Part shown: in pieces, positions 26,079 to 34,368 of the stretch
Position numbering within the stretch: the stretch's first letter is position 1
How the letters are laid out: every line of letters starts with the position of its first letter
NCBI GenBank assembly: GCA_934141245.1
Contig: CAKPCB010000006.1
Coordinates: 1-64,000, forward strand
Source of the DNA: an uncultured Bacilli bacterium
Lineage (GTDB): Bacteria > Bacillota_I > Bacilli_A > RF39 > UBA660
Direction of reading: 5' to 3'
Length of the DNA: 64,000 nt
The notes under the pieces: model-generated
Seen by the model: only the letters and a program-made list of their open reading frames with translations
Told to the model about the DNA's origin: nothing
Databases searched by the model: none
Made by a program: the position numbers and the translations under genes

Positions 26079-26663
26079 CTACTTAGATTTTTTCATTCTA
26101 TATTCATTTAGTAGATTTATTTCATCTTCTGTAAGTTTACTATCATTCTTATAAGTAATTAATATCCATACCATTCCAACCGATATGATTATTAAAAGTG
26201 AAACTACTAAACCAATTGGTTTTTGTAAAAACATAAGTACATTTCCCATACCTTTTAGCTTATATAGATACAAACCTTCAACCGATGATGATTTAACTAC
26301 ATTTTCATCTCTGGAATTGTTATTATCACCTTTAGTAACAAACGAAATTTTTCCATTACTATTATTAATCTTTATAATCCTATGAGTTGTAACAGTATTA
26401 TCACTATTTCTAAATGCTATAATATCATTTTCTTTTAAACTATCTACATCAACAATTTTAACAATAGCTAAATCTCCCTTATATAGTTCTTTTTCCATTG
26501 AACCAGACATAACAATCATAGGTTTATAACCCAAAAAATCCGGAATTCTATCCGGATATATAACTGCTTTTATTAAAATTGTTACAATCGGAACTGCTAA
26601 TACAAGTAAAATTAATAATGTCAAAAAATAAATTAAACTAAATCTTTTTTTTACTTTTTTCAT
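26079..26663 (-). CDS. sipW: Signal peptidase I, SipW (first gene of operon)
   Basis: A 194-residue membrane signal peptidase: N-terminal membrane helix (about 11-34), catalytic Ser55 in VMSGSMEKEL, His94 in VTTHRI (the ER-type Ser-His dyad), TKGDNNN, KLKGMGNV, and a second membrane helix near the C-terminus. The C-terminal tail is cytosolic (TEDEINLLNEYRMKK). It is first in the operon with its own promoter, directly before the TasA-like gene, as sipW precedes tasA in Bacillus. Paralogous to the shorter enzyme at 24.1-24.6 kb. Confidence 0.93.
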   Translation of the reverse strand: MKKVKKRFSLIYFLTLLILLVLAVPIVTILIKAVIYPDRIPDFLGYKPMIVMSGSMEKELYKGDLAIVKIVDVDSLKENDIIAFRNSDNTVTTHRIIKINNSNGKISFVTKGDNNNSRDENVVKSSSVEGLYLYKLKGMGNVLMFLQKPIGLVVSLLIIISVGMVWILITYKNDSKLTEDEINLLNEYRMKKSK

Positions 26664-26692
26664 AACTACCCTCTATTATTTTACTGTATACA

Positions 26693-26722
26693 ATTATACA
26701 ACGAGGTGTATTTTTTTTGCAA
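26693..26722 (-). promoter_or_regulatory. Sigma-A promoter of the SipW/TasA-type operon
   Basis: TTGCAA (26717-26722), 18-bp spacer, TATAAT (26693-26698) on the minus strand, about 30 bases before the first SipW gene. No other promoter is obvious until the operon end. Confidence 0.6.
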
Positions 26723-26766
26723 TAACAAAAGACAAATTTTCATTTATTTTTAAGAAGAAATTATAT

Positions 26767-26798
26767 AAAAAAGAATCAACTTATTTAGTTAATCTCTT
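26767..26798 (-). terminator. Rho-independent terminator of the polA-CDF transcript
   Basis: About 11-bp stem with one bulged G and one G-U pair, 4-base loop and a T run on the minus strand, about 15 bases after the CDF gene. Confidence 0.72.
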
Positions 26799-26813
26799 CA
26801 TAAAAACTATATC

Positions 26814-27728
26814 TTAATTCTTTCTTTTTTTCTTAAAAAACTTTTTCTTTTTATTTAATGTTATCCCACATAATAATGGTTCAATATGAATATTTACATA
26901 CTTTATATTTAAATTGCTCTTTAATAAATCATTCTCAATATCATCCATTAAATCATGTCCCTCTTTAATTGATAAATTACCATCTACTAATATTTTCAAT
27001 ACAACTTCATAATAACTACCAAGTTTAAACAACGTACATTCTTCTAAATCAAACGATTGCTTTCTATTCATAATAATATCTTTAACCATATTATTTTTTT
27101 GAGTATCTTGCTCAGCTTCTCCAATCAATAAAGATATGCTTTGTATTAATAATTTAATTCCCATTATAAGAGTTAAAATACCAATTAATATAGACCCAAC
27201 CATATCAGAATACTTAAGTATCTTAATACTACTACTAAATTGAGATGCAACTACAACTAATAAAACTAAAAGTGATGAATAAACATCTGTATATGATTCT
27301 TTTCCAGAAGAAATTAAAATCATATTGTTTAGCTCTCTCCCTTTTTTTATTAATGTATGTGAAACTAAAAATTTAACTGTTATAGTTGTTAATACTACTA
27401 ATAATAAATAAACACTTGGAATTGTATTAGATTTATTAAAGCTATTTTTAAGTATAGAAAATCCCAACGCAAGTATAAAAAGGCTTATTATTAGACTTGT
27501 AATATACTCGATTTTGCCATGTCCCCTTGGGTGGCCATTATCTGCAGGTTTATTAGAAAATCTATCACCAAATATAGCTATAACATCGGTTACTAAATCA
27601 GATAAAGAATGGATTCCATCAGCAATTAAACTTTTAGTACTAGTTAAAATACCAAATAATATCTTAAATATACATAGAAAAATATTTGTAATTAAACTAA
27701 TCAACATATATTTTGTTGTTTTTCTCAT
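26814..27728 (-). CDS. Cation diffusion facilitator (CDF) metal transporter
   Basis: A 304-residue CDF protein, exporting divalent metals by proton antiport. Six hydrophobic segments; the first metal site is visible as ADGIHSLSDL (D37, H40, D44), and the HPRGHGKIEYI signature follows. The second half of the site is KESYTDVYSS. The cytosolic C-terminal domain has EGHDLMDDIEND and INIHIEP-like strands and ends in a very basic tail. I choose ATG 27728, preceded by AGGTG; the longer frame uses TTG and runs into polA. It lies 17 bp downstream of polA, on the same transcript. Metal specificity is not readable. Confidence 0.88.
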   Translation of the reverse strand: MRKTTKYMLISLITNIFLCIFKILFGILTSTKSLIADGIHSLSDLVTDVIAIFGDRFSNKPADNGHPRGHGKIEYITSLIISLFILALGFSILKNSFNKSNTIPSVYLLLVVLTTITVKFLVSHTLIKKGRELNNMILISSGKESYTDVYSSLLVLLVVVASQFSSSIKILKYSDMVGSILIGILTLIMGIKLLIQSISLLIGEAEQDTQKNNMVKDIIMNRKQSFDLEECTLFKLGSYYEVVLKILVDGNLSIKEGHDLMDDIENDLLKSNLNIKYVNIHIEPLLCGITLNKKKKFFKKKRKN

Positions 27729-27745
27729 CAAATCACACCTAACAC

Positions 27746-30364
27746 TTATTTTGCATCGTACCAATTAATTCCTTCATTTAATTCAACTTTAAGTGGTACA
27801 CTTAATTTATATGTGTTTTCCATTATATTGGTAACTATTTTTCTTACTTTTTCTTTTTCATCGTTTTTAACATTAAATAATAATTCATCATGAACTTGAA
27901 TTAACATTTTACTTTGTAATCCTCCTTTTTTAAATTCATCATATATTTCTATCATAGCTTTTTTTATTATATCAGAACTACTTCCTTGAATTGGTGTATT
28001 TAATGCCATTCTTTCGCCTGAAGATCTAATCATATAGTTTTTATTATTTAATTCATCAATTACTCTTTTCCTATTCATTATAGTTTTAACATAACCATCT
28101 TCATATGCTCTTCTTATTTCTTCATTCATATATTCTTTTATACCAGGAAATGTATTTAAATATTTATCAATAAATTTTTTTGCACTAGACATATCAATAT
28201 TTAAATCTTCTGACAATCCAAAACTACTAATGCCATATAAAATACCAAAATTAACGGCTTTAGCTTGATATCTTTGCATAGGACTCACTTCCTCCTCCGG
28301 TATTCCAAATATATCACTTGCCGTTTTTCTATGTATATCTTTATTATTTATAAATGCATCTATCAAATTAGTAGCGTTAGACATATGAGCAAATATTCTA
28401 AGTTCTATTTGTGAATAGTCACTAGATAAGATAAATGAATTATCATCTGCAATAAAGGCCTTTCTAATTAATTTACCCTCATCACTCCTAACAGGAATAT
28501 TTTGCAAATTAGGATTTGATGAAGAAAGCCTTCCCGTTCTAGTTAATGTTTGATTAAATATTGTATGAATTCTACCATCATCTTCTACTTCTGCTAAAAG
28601 TCCTATAACATAGTTTCTGTAAAGTTTGAATATTAATCTATACTCCTCTATTTTTGAAACAATCGGATGAAAATCTATTATTTTATCTAAAATATCTTTG
28701 CTAGTAGAAAAGTTATTATCTTTTACTTTTTTAGGATATGGAATGTTTAGTTTAACAAATAGAACTTCAGCTAGTTGTTTTGGAGATGAAATGTTAAACT
28801 CACCACCTGCACACTCATATATTTCTAAAGTAAGTTTATTCATTCTATCTTCAAGTTCTACTTTTAGATTTTGTAAATACTCTTTATCAAGCTTAATACC
28901 AGTTGTTTCCATATCAGCTAAGACATAAGCAAGTGGCATTTCTATATTATTAAATAAATAATCACATTCTTCATTTTTAATACTTTCTAAAACCCTATTT
29001 CTTGAATCATATATGTATTTAGCTTTTTTCAATACATTTTTTATAACAATATCTTCTTCAGGCATTTTCAACTTACTCTCACTACCAAATATATTTTCAT
29101 AAAAATCTATATTAATTCCATTATTGTTCATAATATATGCGATATCATCTTTAATATTTTGATTTAGTAAATAACTAGCAATCATCAAATCATAATTACA
29201 TTTATCTAGGCTTATTTTATCTTTTGTAAATGCATATAATATTTTCTTAATATCATAAGTATATGAATTAAACCCCAAATTTAATAAACTAGGATTATTA
29301 ACAAGCGTTGAATAAGGTATATAATAAGCGGATTTATCATTATATAACCCAATTCCAATGTGTGAAGATTTATGATAATTATATCCAAAATTTTCTAAAT
29401 AAATAGAATAATCTCCATCTATTTTAAATTCACTTAAGTTATTATCATTTATTACTTTATAATTTATTTCCTCTTCCACATTAGTATTTAACTTTTCTTC
29501 AGGCAAGTCCATTTTCTTAATTAATGAATAGAATTCAAGTTCTTCTAATATCTCAATATATTTTAATGCATTAATTCCTCTATATTTGATAAGTTCAAAA
29601 TCTGTATTGATTGGTACATTTCTACATATAGTAACCAAATCATAGCTTTCATAAGCATTTTCCTTATCAGCAAGCAATTTTTCCTTCACTTTACCTTTTA
29701 TACTATCTATATTGTTATAAATACCGTCAAGAGTAGAATATTCTTTAAGCAAAGTTAATGCTGTTTTTTCACCAATACCCTTTACACCTGCAATATTATC
29801 AGAAGAATCTCCCATAAGTGCTTTTAAATCAATCATTCTTTCTGGTAATATTCCATATGTATCTATAAAAGTTTCTTTTGTCATTCTAATGTTTCCAACT
29901 TGTTTTAAAAGTTTCACTTCTGTTTCATCACTTATAAGTTGTAAAAGATCTTTGTCACTACTTACTATAACAGAATAAAAATCATCATCTTGTTCTGCTT
30001 TTTCTACAAATGTTCCAATTATATCATCAGCTTCGTAATTATCAATTTCTAAAGGTGTCATACCAAGTGCTTTTACTATTTCCTTTGCAAGTGGAAATTG
30101 AATTTTTAAATCATCTGGAGTAGCATTTCTACCCCCTTTATAATCAGGATACTTATCATGCCTAAATGTTTTTCCTTTATCAAAAGCCACCATAACATAA
30201 TTTGGTTGTTCTTCATTAACAATTTTATTAAGCATATTAATAAGTCCATACAATCCATTTGTAGGAAATCCTTTAGAATTTCTCATTATGTTTCCACTAT
30301 ATGCAGTTGCATAATAACTTCTAAATAACAAGTTGTTTCCATCTATCAAAACTATTTTTTCCAT
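27746..30364 (-). CDS. polA: DNA polymerase I, without proofreading motif
   Basis: An 872-residue repair and primer-removal polymerase. Residues 1-290 form the 5' nuclease (IVLIDGNNLLFRSYYA, NYEADDIIG, SSDNIAGVKGIGEKTA). The 3'-5' exonuclease fold (about 300-480) lacks the DxE metal-binding motif, reading YSIYLENF, so proofreading is probably lost, as in Bacillus and Thermus enzymes. The polymerase domain has motif A DYSQIELRIFAH, motif B RYQAKAVNFGILYG and motif C QVHDEL. I choose ATG 30364, preceded by AGGTGATTTAT, over GTG 30373. It shares a transcript with the CDF gene. An extended -10 (TGTTATAAT) lies 20-28 bases upstream. Confidence 0.97.
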   Translation of the reverse strand: MEKIVLIDGNNLLFRSYYATAYSGNIMRNSKGFPTNGLYGLINMLNKIVNEEQPNYVMVAFDKGKTFRHDKYPDYKGGRNATPDDLKIQFPLAKEIVKALGMTPLEIDNYEADDIIGTFVEKAEQDDDFYSVIVSSDKDLLQLISDETEVKLLKQVGNIRMTKETFIDTYGILPERMIDLKALMGDSSDNIAGVKGIGEKTALTLLKEYSTLDGIYNNIDSIKGKVKEKLLADKENAYESYDLVTICRNVPINTDFELIKYRGINALKYIEILEELEFYSLIKKMDLPEEKLNTNVEEEINYKVINDNNLSEFKIDGDYSIYLENFGYNYHKSSHIGIGLYNDKSAYYIPYSTLVNNPSLLNLGFNSYTYDIKKILYAFTKDKISLDKCNYDLMIASYLLNQNIKDDIAYIMNNNGINIDFYENIFGSESKLKMPEEDIVIKNVLKKAKYIYDSRNRVLESIKNEECDYLFNNIEMPLAYVLADMETTGIKLDKEYLQNLKVELEDRMNKLTLEIYECAGGEFNISSPKQLAEVLFVKLNIPYPKKVKDNNFSTSKDILDKIIDFHPIVSKIEEYRLIFKLYRNYVIGLLAEVEDDGRIHTIFNQTLTRTGRLSSSNPNLQNIPVRSDEGKLIRKAFIADDNSFILSSDYSQIELRIFAHMSNATNLIDAFINNKDIHRKTASDIFGIPEEEVSPMQRYQAKAVNFGILYGISSFGLSEDLNIDMSSAKKFIDKYLNTFPGIKEYMNEEIRRAYEDGYVKTIMNRKRVIDELNNKNYMIRSSGERMALNTPIQGSSSDIIKKAMIEIYDEFKKGGLQSKMLIQVHDELLFNVKNDEKEKVRKIVTNIMENTYKLSVPLKVELNEGINWYDAK

Positions 30365-30382
30365 ATAAATCACCTATAGTTA

Positions 30383-30391
30383 ATTATAACA
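30383..30391 (-). promoter_or_regulatory. Extended -10 promoter of polA
   Basis: TG-T-TATAAT on the minus strand (TATAAT at 30383-30388), with no good -35. Spaced about 20 bases before the polA start codon. Confidence 0.5.
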
Positions 30392-30411
30392 AATATTAAT
30401 ATAAAATAAAA

Positions 30412-30435
30412 TGAAAAAAGAGGTCAATGCCTCTT
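30412..30435 (-). terminator. Rho-independent terminator of uppS-cdsA-rseP
   Basis: AAGAGG (30418-30423) pairs with CCTCTT (30430-30435), 6-base loop, T run on the minus strand, at the rseP stop codon. Confidence 0.85.
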
Positions 30436-31477
30436 AAAACAATTTTATTATATCGTTAAACGTTACGTATAAAAGAAGTAACATTAATATAACAAAGCCA
30501 ATACTATGTATTATATTTTCAACCTTTGATGATACTGGAGAGCCTTTAATTTTCTCTATTAATAAGAATAATATTCTTCCTCCATCAAATGCTGGAAATG
30601 GTAAAAGATTGATAAAACCAACATTAACTGATAAAAGTGCAATTAATTGAATTATATTTTCAAATCCAGCAGAAGATGATTCACCAACTATTGAATATAT
30701 TCCAACAGGTCCACTTAAATTCTTAACACTTAATTTACCTGTAAATAATGATTTCACTGTAATAAACATCTGCTTCATCATTGCACCAAATTTAACAAAT
30801 GTATATTTAATTGATTTAAAGAAACCTCTTTCAGTACCATTATTAAATGACATACCAAACTTATATGTGTTTACACCATCAACGGTCTCTTTTACTGGAG
30901 TTACTGTATAATCTTTTGTTTCTCCATTTTCTTTTTGCATTTTAAATGTAATTTTATTACCTTTATTATAAATTGCTAAATATATTTGTGCATCATCCAT
31001 TGTTGACACTTTATGTCCATTTATAGAAACTATTTTATCGCCATCATTAATTCCTGCTTGATATGCTGGATAATTAGGTAATACAGATGTTACAGTTGCA
31101 TCTAAAATTGGTGCTCCCCAAATTAATGCATATATAAATAGTAGTAATAAAGCTAGTAAAAAATTATTACCTGCGCCAAAAAACATAATTAAAAATCTTT
31201 GCCATACCGGTTTAGAATACAACTTTCTATCTTTTGGAATCTTTTTGTCATCTTCAACTTCTTCCCCTGCAAGTTGAACAAATCCACCAATTGGTATAGC
31301 TCTTATACAATAATCAGTTTCTTTATCTTTACCCTTTTTGGTAAACAAAGCTGGTCCCATTCCTAATGAAAATTCATAAACATATACTCCAAACATCTTT
31401 GAGAATATAAAGTGACCAAATTCATGAACTATAATAATAATTCCTAATATAATTATAAAATAAATTAATGTTAACAT
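30434..31477 (-). CDS. rseP: Site-2 protease RseP (zinc membrane metalloprotease)
   Basis: A 347-residue intramembrane metalloprotease that cuts anti-sigma factors and signal-peptide remnants. HEFGH (18-22) lies in the first membrane helix, a PDZ domain follows (about 150-230), and LLPFPAFDGG near the C-terminus gives the third zinc ligand. Length typical for the Bacillus RasP type. It is the last gene of uppS-cdsA-rseP, 11 bp after cdsA. In most Bacilli dxr lies between cdsA and rseP; it is absent here. Confidence 0.95.
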   Translation of the reverse strand: MLTLIYFIIILGIIIIVHEFGHFIFSKMFGVYVYEFSLGMGPALFTKKGKDKETDYCIRAIPIGGFVQLAGEEVEDDKKIPKDRKLYSKPVWQRFLIMFFGAGNNFLLALLLLFIYALIWGAPILDATVTSVLPNYPAYQAGINDGDKIVSINGHKVSTMDDAQIYLAIYNKGNKITFKMQKENGETKDYTVTPVKETVDGVNTYKFGMSFNNGTERGFFKSIKYTFVKFGAMMKQMFITVKSLFTGKLSVKNLSGPVGIYSIVGESSSAGFENIIQLIALLSVNVGFINLLPFPAFDGGRILFLLIEKIKGSPVSSKVENIIHSIGFVILMLLLLYVTFNDIIKLF

Positions 31478-31488
31478 AAAACTCTCCT

Positions 31489-32307
31489 TTATAAAACACT
31501 TAAAAATAATAGAAATGCTAAAACAATAAATATTATGCTATCTAATCTATCTAGTATTCCACCATGACCCGGAATTAAATTAGAAAAATCTTTAGTGTTG
31601 TAATATCTCTTTATAGCGGAGAATACTAAATCACCAATCTGACCAATAATAGTTAATATTAATGTCATTGAAGCAACCGCAAATATACTAGCTGTTGGAT
31701 CTATAAATTCTAAAAAGTATATTGATGCAACAACAGTACCCATTATAGAACCACCAATTGCACCCTCTATTGTTTTATTAGGAGAAATAGATTCAGCTAA
31801 TTTATGCTTTCCTATTTTTCTTCCAGTCAAAAGTGCATAAGTATCAGTAATTGTTGCAATTAAGAATATATATATTATGTATTCTAAACTATAATTTCTA
31901 ATTGCAATTATAAGTGTAAAACTAATACCAATAAAAAGTGTTGCACCAATCAAATACAAAGCATCATTAAAACTATATTTTTTACTATCATTTATAAAAA
32001 TAATTGGTGCTATATAAGTAAATATCAATATAGATAATAATCTATAATCCAAATAAAACATCAGGTTATGATTAAATGTTTGATAATTAACTTTATAATT
32101 TGTTATAACAAAAAATAAAACCATTATATAAGAAAGCACTTCCATTATAAATGGAAATTTTTTCTTTTTACTCCTAGCATTTATTATTTCATACAAGCCC
32201 ATACATGCAACAACAGTCATAAGTATAGCAAATGCCACATTTCCAATTAATAATATTGGTATAAATATTGCAAGTAAAACAACTGCACTAAGTATTCTTT
32301 GTTTCAT
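31489..32307 (-). CDS. cdsA: Phosphatidate cytidylyltransferase
   Basis: Makes CDP-diacylglycerol from phosphatidate and CTP, the precursor of all phospholipids. A 272-residue multi-pass membrane protein with the conserved C-terminal block SPNKTIEGAIGG and GDLVFSAIKRYYNTKDFSNLIPGHGGILDRLDS, which contains the CdsA signature and metal-binding Asp residues. It overlaps uppS by 20 bp, so translation is coupled. Second gene of the uppS-cdsA-rseP operon. Confidence 0.96.
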   Translation of the reverse strand: MKQRILSAVVLLAIFIPILLIGNVAFAILMTVVACMGLYEIINARSKKKKFPFIMEVLSYIMVLFFVITNYKVNYQTFNHNLMFYLDYRLLSILIFTYIAPIIFINDSKKYSFNDALYLIGATLFIGISFTLIIAIRNYSLEYIIYIFLIATITDTYALLTGRKIGKHKLAESISPNKTIEGAIGGSIMGTVVASIYFLEFIDPTASIFAVASMTLILTIIGQIGDLVFSAIKRYYNTKDFSNLIPGHGGILDRLDSIIFIVLAFLLFLSVL

Positions 32308-33019
32308 CTTTTATTCCTCCGAATCTTCTATCTCGCCTTTGATACTCCAAAAGAGCTTTATCAAATTCTTCCTCTTTAAAATCAGGAAAATACACATCTG
32401 CAAAATATAATTCACTATATGCTAAACTATATAACATAAAATTACTTATTCGCTCTTCACCACTAGTTCTAATCAAAAAATCTATTGGCTCCAAGTCATT
32501 ATATAAATATTTATAAAAACTATTTTTATTTAAAAAATCTAAATCCAAGTCTCCATTTTTGTAATCTTCGGCAATTCTTTTACTTGCATCAATTATTTCT
32601 TCCTGTCCACCATAATTCAAGCAAATGTTTAATATTCCTCCAGTATTGTTTTTAGTAACATCTTGAATATAACTAATTGCGTCAATAACATCATTTCTTA
32701 ATCTTTCTCTTCTTCCAGAGATTAAAACTTTAATATTATTTTTAGTAAATTTCTTTGCTTCTTTTTTAAAATGTTTGACAATCAAATTCATCAAATAATC
32801 AACTTCATCTTTACTTCTTGAAAAATTTTCAGTTGAAAAAGCAAAAACGCTTAAAATCTTAATTCCTTTTTTTAATACATACTCAGAAAGTCTTTGAAGG
32901 TTTCTACTTCCTTCAAGATGACCTTCACTTCTTACTTTGCCTCTTTTTTTTGCCCATCTACCATTACCATCCATTATTATAGCAACGTGATTAGGTAAAT
33001 TATATAATTTATTATCCAT
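32288..33019 (-). CDS. uppS: Undecaprenyl-diphosphate synthase (cis-prenyltransferase)
   Basis: Makes the C55 lipid carrier for wall synthesis by adding isopentenyl units. The 243-residue protein has the family motif IIMDGNGRWAKKRG with the catalytic Asp at residue 17, FAFSTENFSRS, and RTSGEERISNFMLYSLAYSELYF near the C-terminus. First gene of the operon, with GGATGGAG before ATG and a good promoter. Together with uppP, also in this window, it supplies and recycles the carrier. Confidence 0.97.
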   Translation of the reverse strand: MDNKLYNLPNHVAIIMDGNGRWAKKRGKVRSEGHLEGSRNLQRLSEYVLKKGIKILSVFAFSTENFSRSKDEVDYLMNLIVKHFKKEAKKFTKNNIKVLISGRRERLRNDVIDAISYIQDVTKNNTGGILNICLNYGGQEEIIDASKRIAEDYKNGDLDLDFLNKNSFYKYLYNDLEPIDFLIRTSGEERISNFMLYSLAYSELYFADVYFPDFKEEEFDKALLEYQRRDRRFGGIKDETKNT

Positions 33020-33043
33020 TTTTTACTCCATCCTACATTGACA

Positions 33044-33072
33044 ATTATAATATATTTTTAAAGCAAGCTCAA
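33044..33072 (-). promoter_or_regulatory. Sigma-A promoter of uppS-cdsA-rseP
   Basis: TTGAGC (33067-33072), 17-bp spacer, TATAAT (33044-33049) on the minus strand, about 25 bases before the uppS start. Confidence 0.72.
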
Positions 33073-33101
33073 TATAAAATAATTTTTTTATGAGTTAATT
33101 T

Positions 33102-33140
33102 AAAAAAAATATTGATAATTACTAAAAACTATCAATATTT
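33102..33140 (-). terminator. Rho-independent terminator of rpsP-khpA
   Basis: Perfect 11-bp stem (33107-33117 with 33130-33140), 12-base loop, T run on the minus strand. The khpA stop codon lies in the loop. Confidence 0.9.
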
Positions 33141-33370
33141 ATTTTTACTTTTTTATTATCATTTAAATAGCTACTTGCTTGTACTATAGTTCTAACCGCA
33201 TTAGCATTTCTACCTGCTTTTCCTATAACTCTACCAATATCTTCACTATCTACCATGACTTGAATTAAAACAGTATTTTCCTCATCAGTTTCAAACTCTT
33301 TTACACTTACTAAGTCTTTGTTAACTGCAAGTGCTTTTACAAGTTTTTCAGTCAATAATACTAAATCCAT
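33122..33370 (-). CDS. khpA: KH-domain RNA-binding protein KhpA
   Basis: An 82-residue single KH domain with the GKAG loop in VIGKAGRNANAVRTIV. KhpA pairs with KhpB/Jag in many Firmicutes to bind RNA and influence elongation and division. It lies 3 bp after rpsP, the order conserved across Firmicutes; rimM and trmD, which often follow, are absent here because a terminator follows khpA. Confidence 0.95.
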   Translation of the reverse strand: MDLVLLTEKLVKALAVNKDLVSVKEFETDEENTVLIQVMVDSEDIGRVIGKAGRNANAVRTIVQASSYLNDNKKVKINIDSF

Positions 33371-33373
33371 ATA

Positions 33374-33646
33374 TTAGTTACCTTTTTTTGAATCAGCAAA
33401 TTTCTTAATGATTCCTGCTTTGCTTAACAAGTTCTTTGCTGTATCAGTTGGAACAGCACCATTTTTAAGCCATTTTAAAGCAACTTCTTCATTAATTTTT
33501 ATATCTGCAGGATTTTTATTAGGATCATAAGTACCTATTAATTCATTATATTTTCCATCTCTAGGACTTCTTGAATCACTTGCAACTATTCTGTAAACAG
33601 GTTTCTTTTTAGCACCCATTCTTGTTAATCTAATTTTAACTGCCAT
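33374..33646 (-). CDS. rpsP: Ribosomal protein bS16
   Basis: A 90-residue 30S protein with the family core MAVKIRLTRMGAKKKPVYRI, SRSPRDGKYNELIGTYDP and a basic C-terminus. GAGGAGG site and a near-consensus promoter directly upstream, as expected for a highly expressed gene. Forms a two-gene operon with khpA. Confidence 0.98.
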   Translation of the reverse strand: MAVKIRLTRMGAKKKPVYRIVASDSRSPRDGKYNELIGTYDPNKNPADIKINEEVALKWLKNGAVPTDTAKNLLSKAGIIKKFADSKKGN

Positions 33647-33671
33647 AGTATATACCTCCTCGTTCTAGTCA

Positions 33672-33700
33672 ATTATACGACAATAAAATTTTGCTGTCAA
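33672..33700 (-). promoter_or_regulatory. Near-consensus sigma-A promoter of rpsP-khpA
   Basis: TTGACA (33695-33700), 17-bp spacer, TATAAT (33672-33677) on the minus strand. The -35 box lies inside the 3' arm of the hairpin that ends the upstream gene. Confidence 0.9.
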
Positions 33701-33718
33701 CAGTTTTTTGTTGACAGC
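33693..33718 (-). terminator. Hairpin terminator overlapping the rpsP promoter
   Basis: Perfect 9-bp stem (33693-33701 with 33710-33718), 8-base loop. The downstream T content is modest (AAAATTTT), so termination may be partial. It carries the DUF1461 stop codon. Confidence 0.6.
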
Positions 33719-34368
33719 TGATAAAATTTTTTAATCATACCTATAACTAATATTGATAATATTATATATAATAAAATAGAAGTAAATATAAATGCCTTGT
33801 CCATTCCATATGTACATACATTTATCATTATAGATGAATCACTAAAAAACAGCATATTCTTATCGCCAAATATTATATCATGAAAAATATTCCAAAACTT
33901 AGAAAAATTTATAGCTGTAAACACACCTGAAATAGTTAATATTATCATAGTAAACATAAATCCAATAATATTAAACCTAATACCATCAAACTTAAAACAT
34001 ATAAAGTTTGCTAGCATTATTAAATACAGAATAAATGATATATTTCGAAGTACTATAAGTTTTTGATAAATTTCTTTTACATATTCCATATGTTGAACTT
34101 CATCCTCATTAAAGCTATCAAACTGAAGTAAGTCCTCTTCAAGTACAAGCTTGTTGGTTCTTCCCTCCATAAAATCAACTAATTGTTTTATAACACCATA
34201 ACACTGTTCACTATTAATCCCTAGTTTATCTTCTATATTCACAATGTCATAATATTTAATAAAAAATGTTTTACTGTTAAGTAGAATTTGAACACTAGTA
34301 AAGTATAGCATTATAAAAAAAGAAATTGAAACCATTCCAAAGAAGATGTTTCTAAATATCCTATGCAT
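33697..34368 (-). CDS. DUF1461 family integral membrane protein
   Basis: A 223-residue membrane protein with four hydrophobic segments. The family-typical EDEVQHMEYVK follows the first long extracytoplasmic loop, and the second loop has FWNIFHDIIFGDKNMLFF. It matches the DUF1461 membrane family, whose function is unknown. It overlaps the YlbL-type protease gene by 8 bp, so the two are co-translated. A topology with a large outside loop (about 35-110) could make it a partner or substrate of that protease. Ends in a hairpin overlapping the rpsP promoter. Confidence 0.75.
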   Translation of the reverse strand: MHRIFRNIFFGMVSISFFIMLYFTSVQILLNSKTFFIKYYDIVNIEDKLGINSEQCYGVIKQLVDFMEGRTNKLVLEEDLLQFDSFNEDEVQHMEYVKEIYQKLIVLRNISFILYLIMLANFICFKFDGIRFNIIGFMFTMIILTISGVFTAINFSKFWNIFHDIIFGDKNMLFFSDSSIMINVCTYGMDKAFIFTSILLYIILSILVIGMIKKFYQLSTKNC

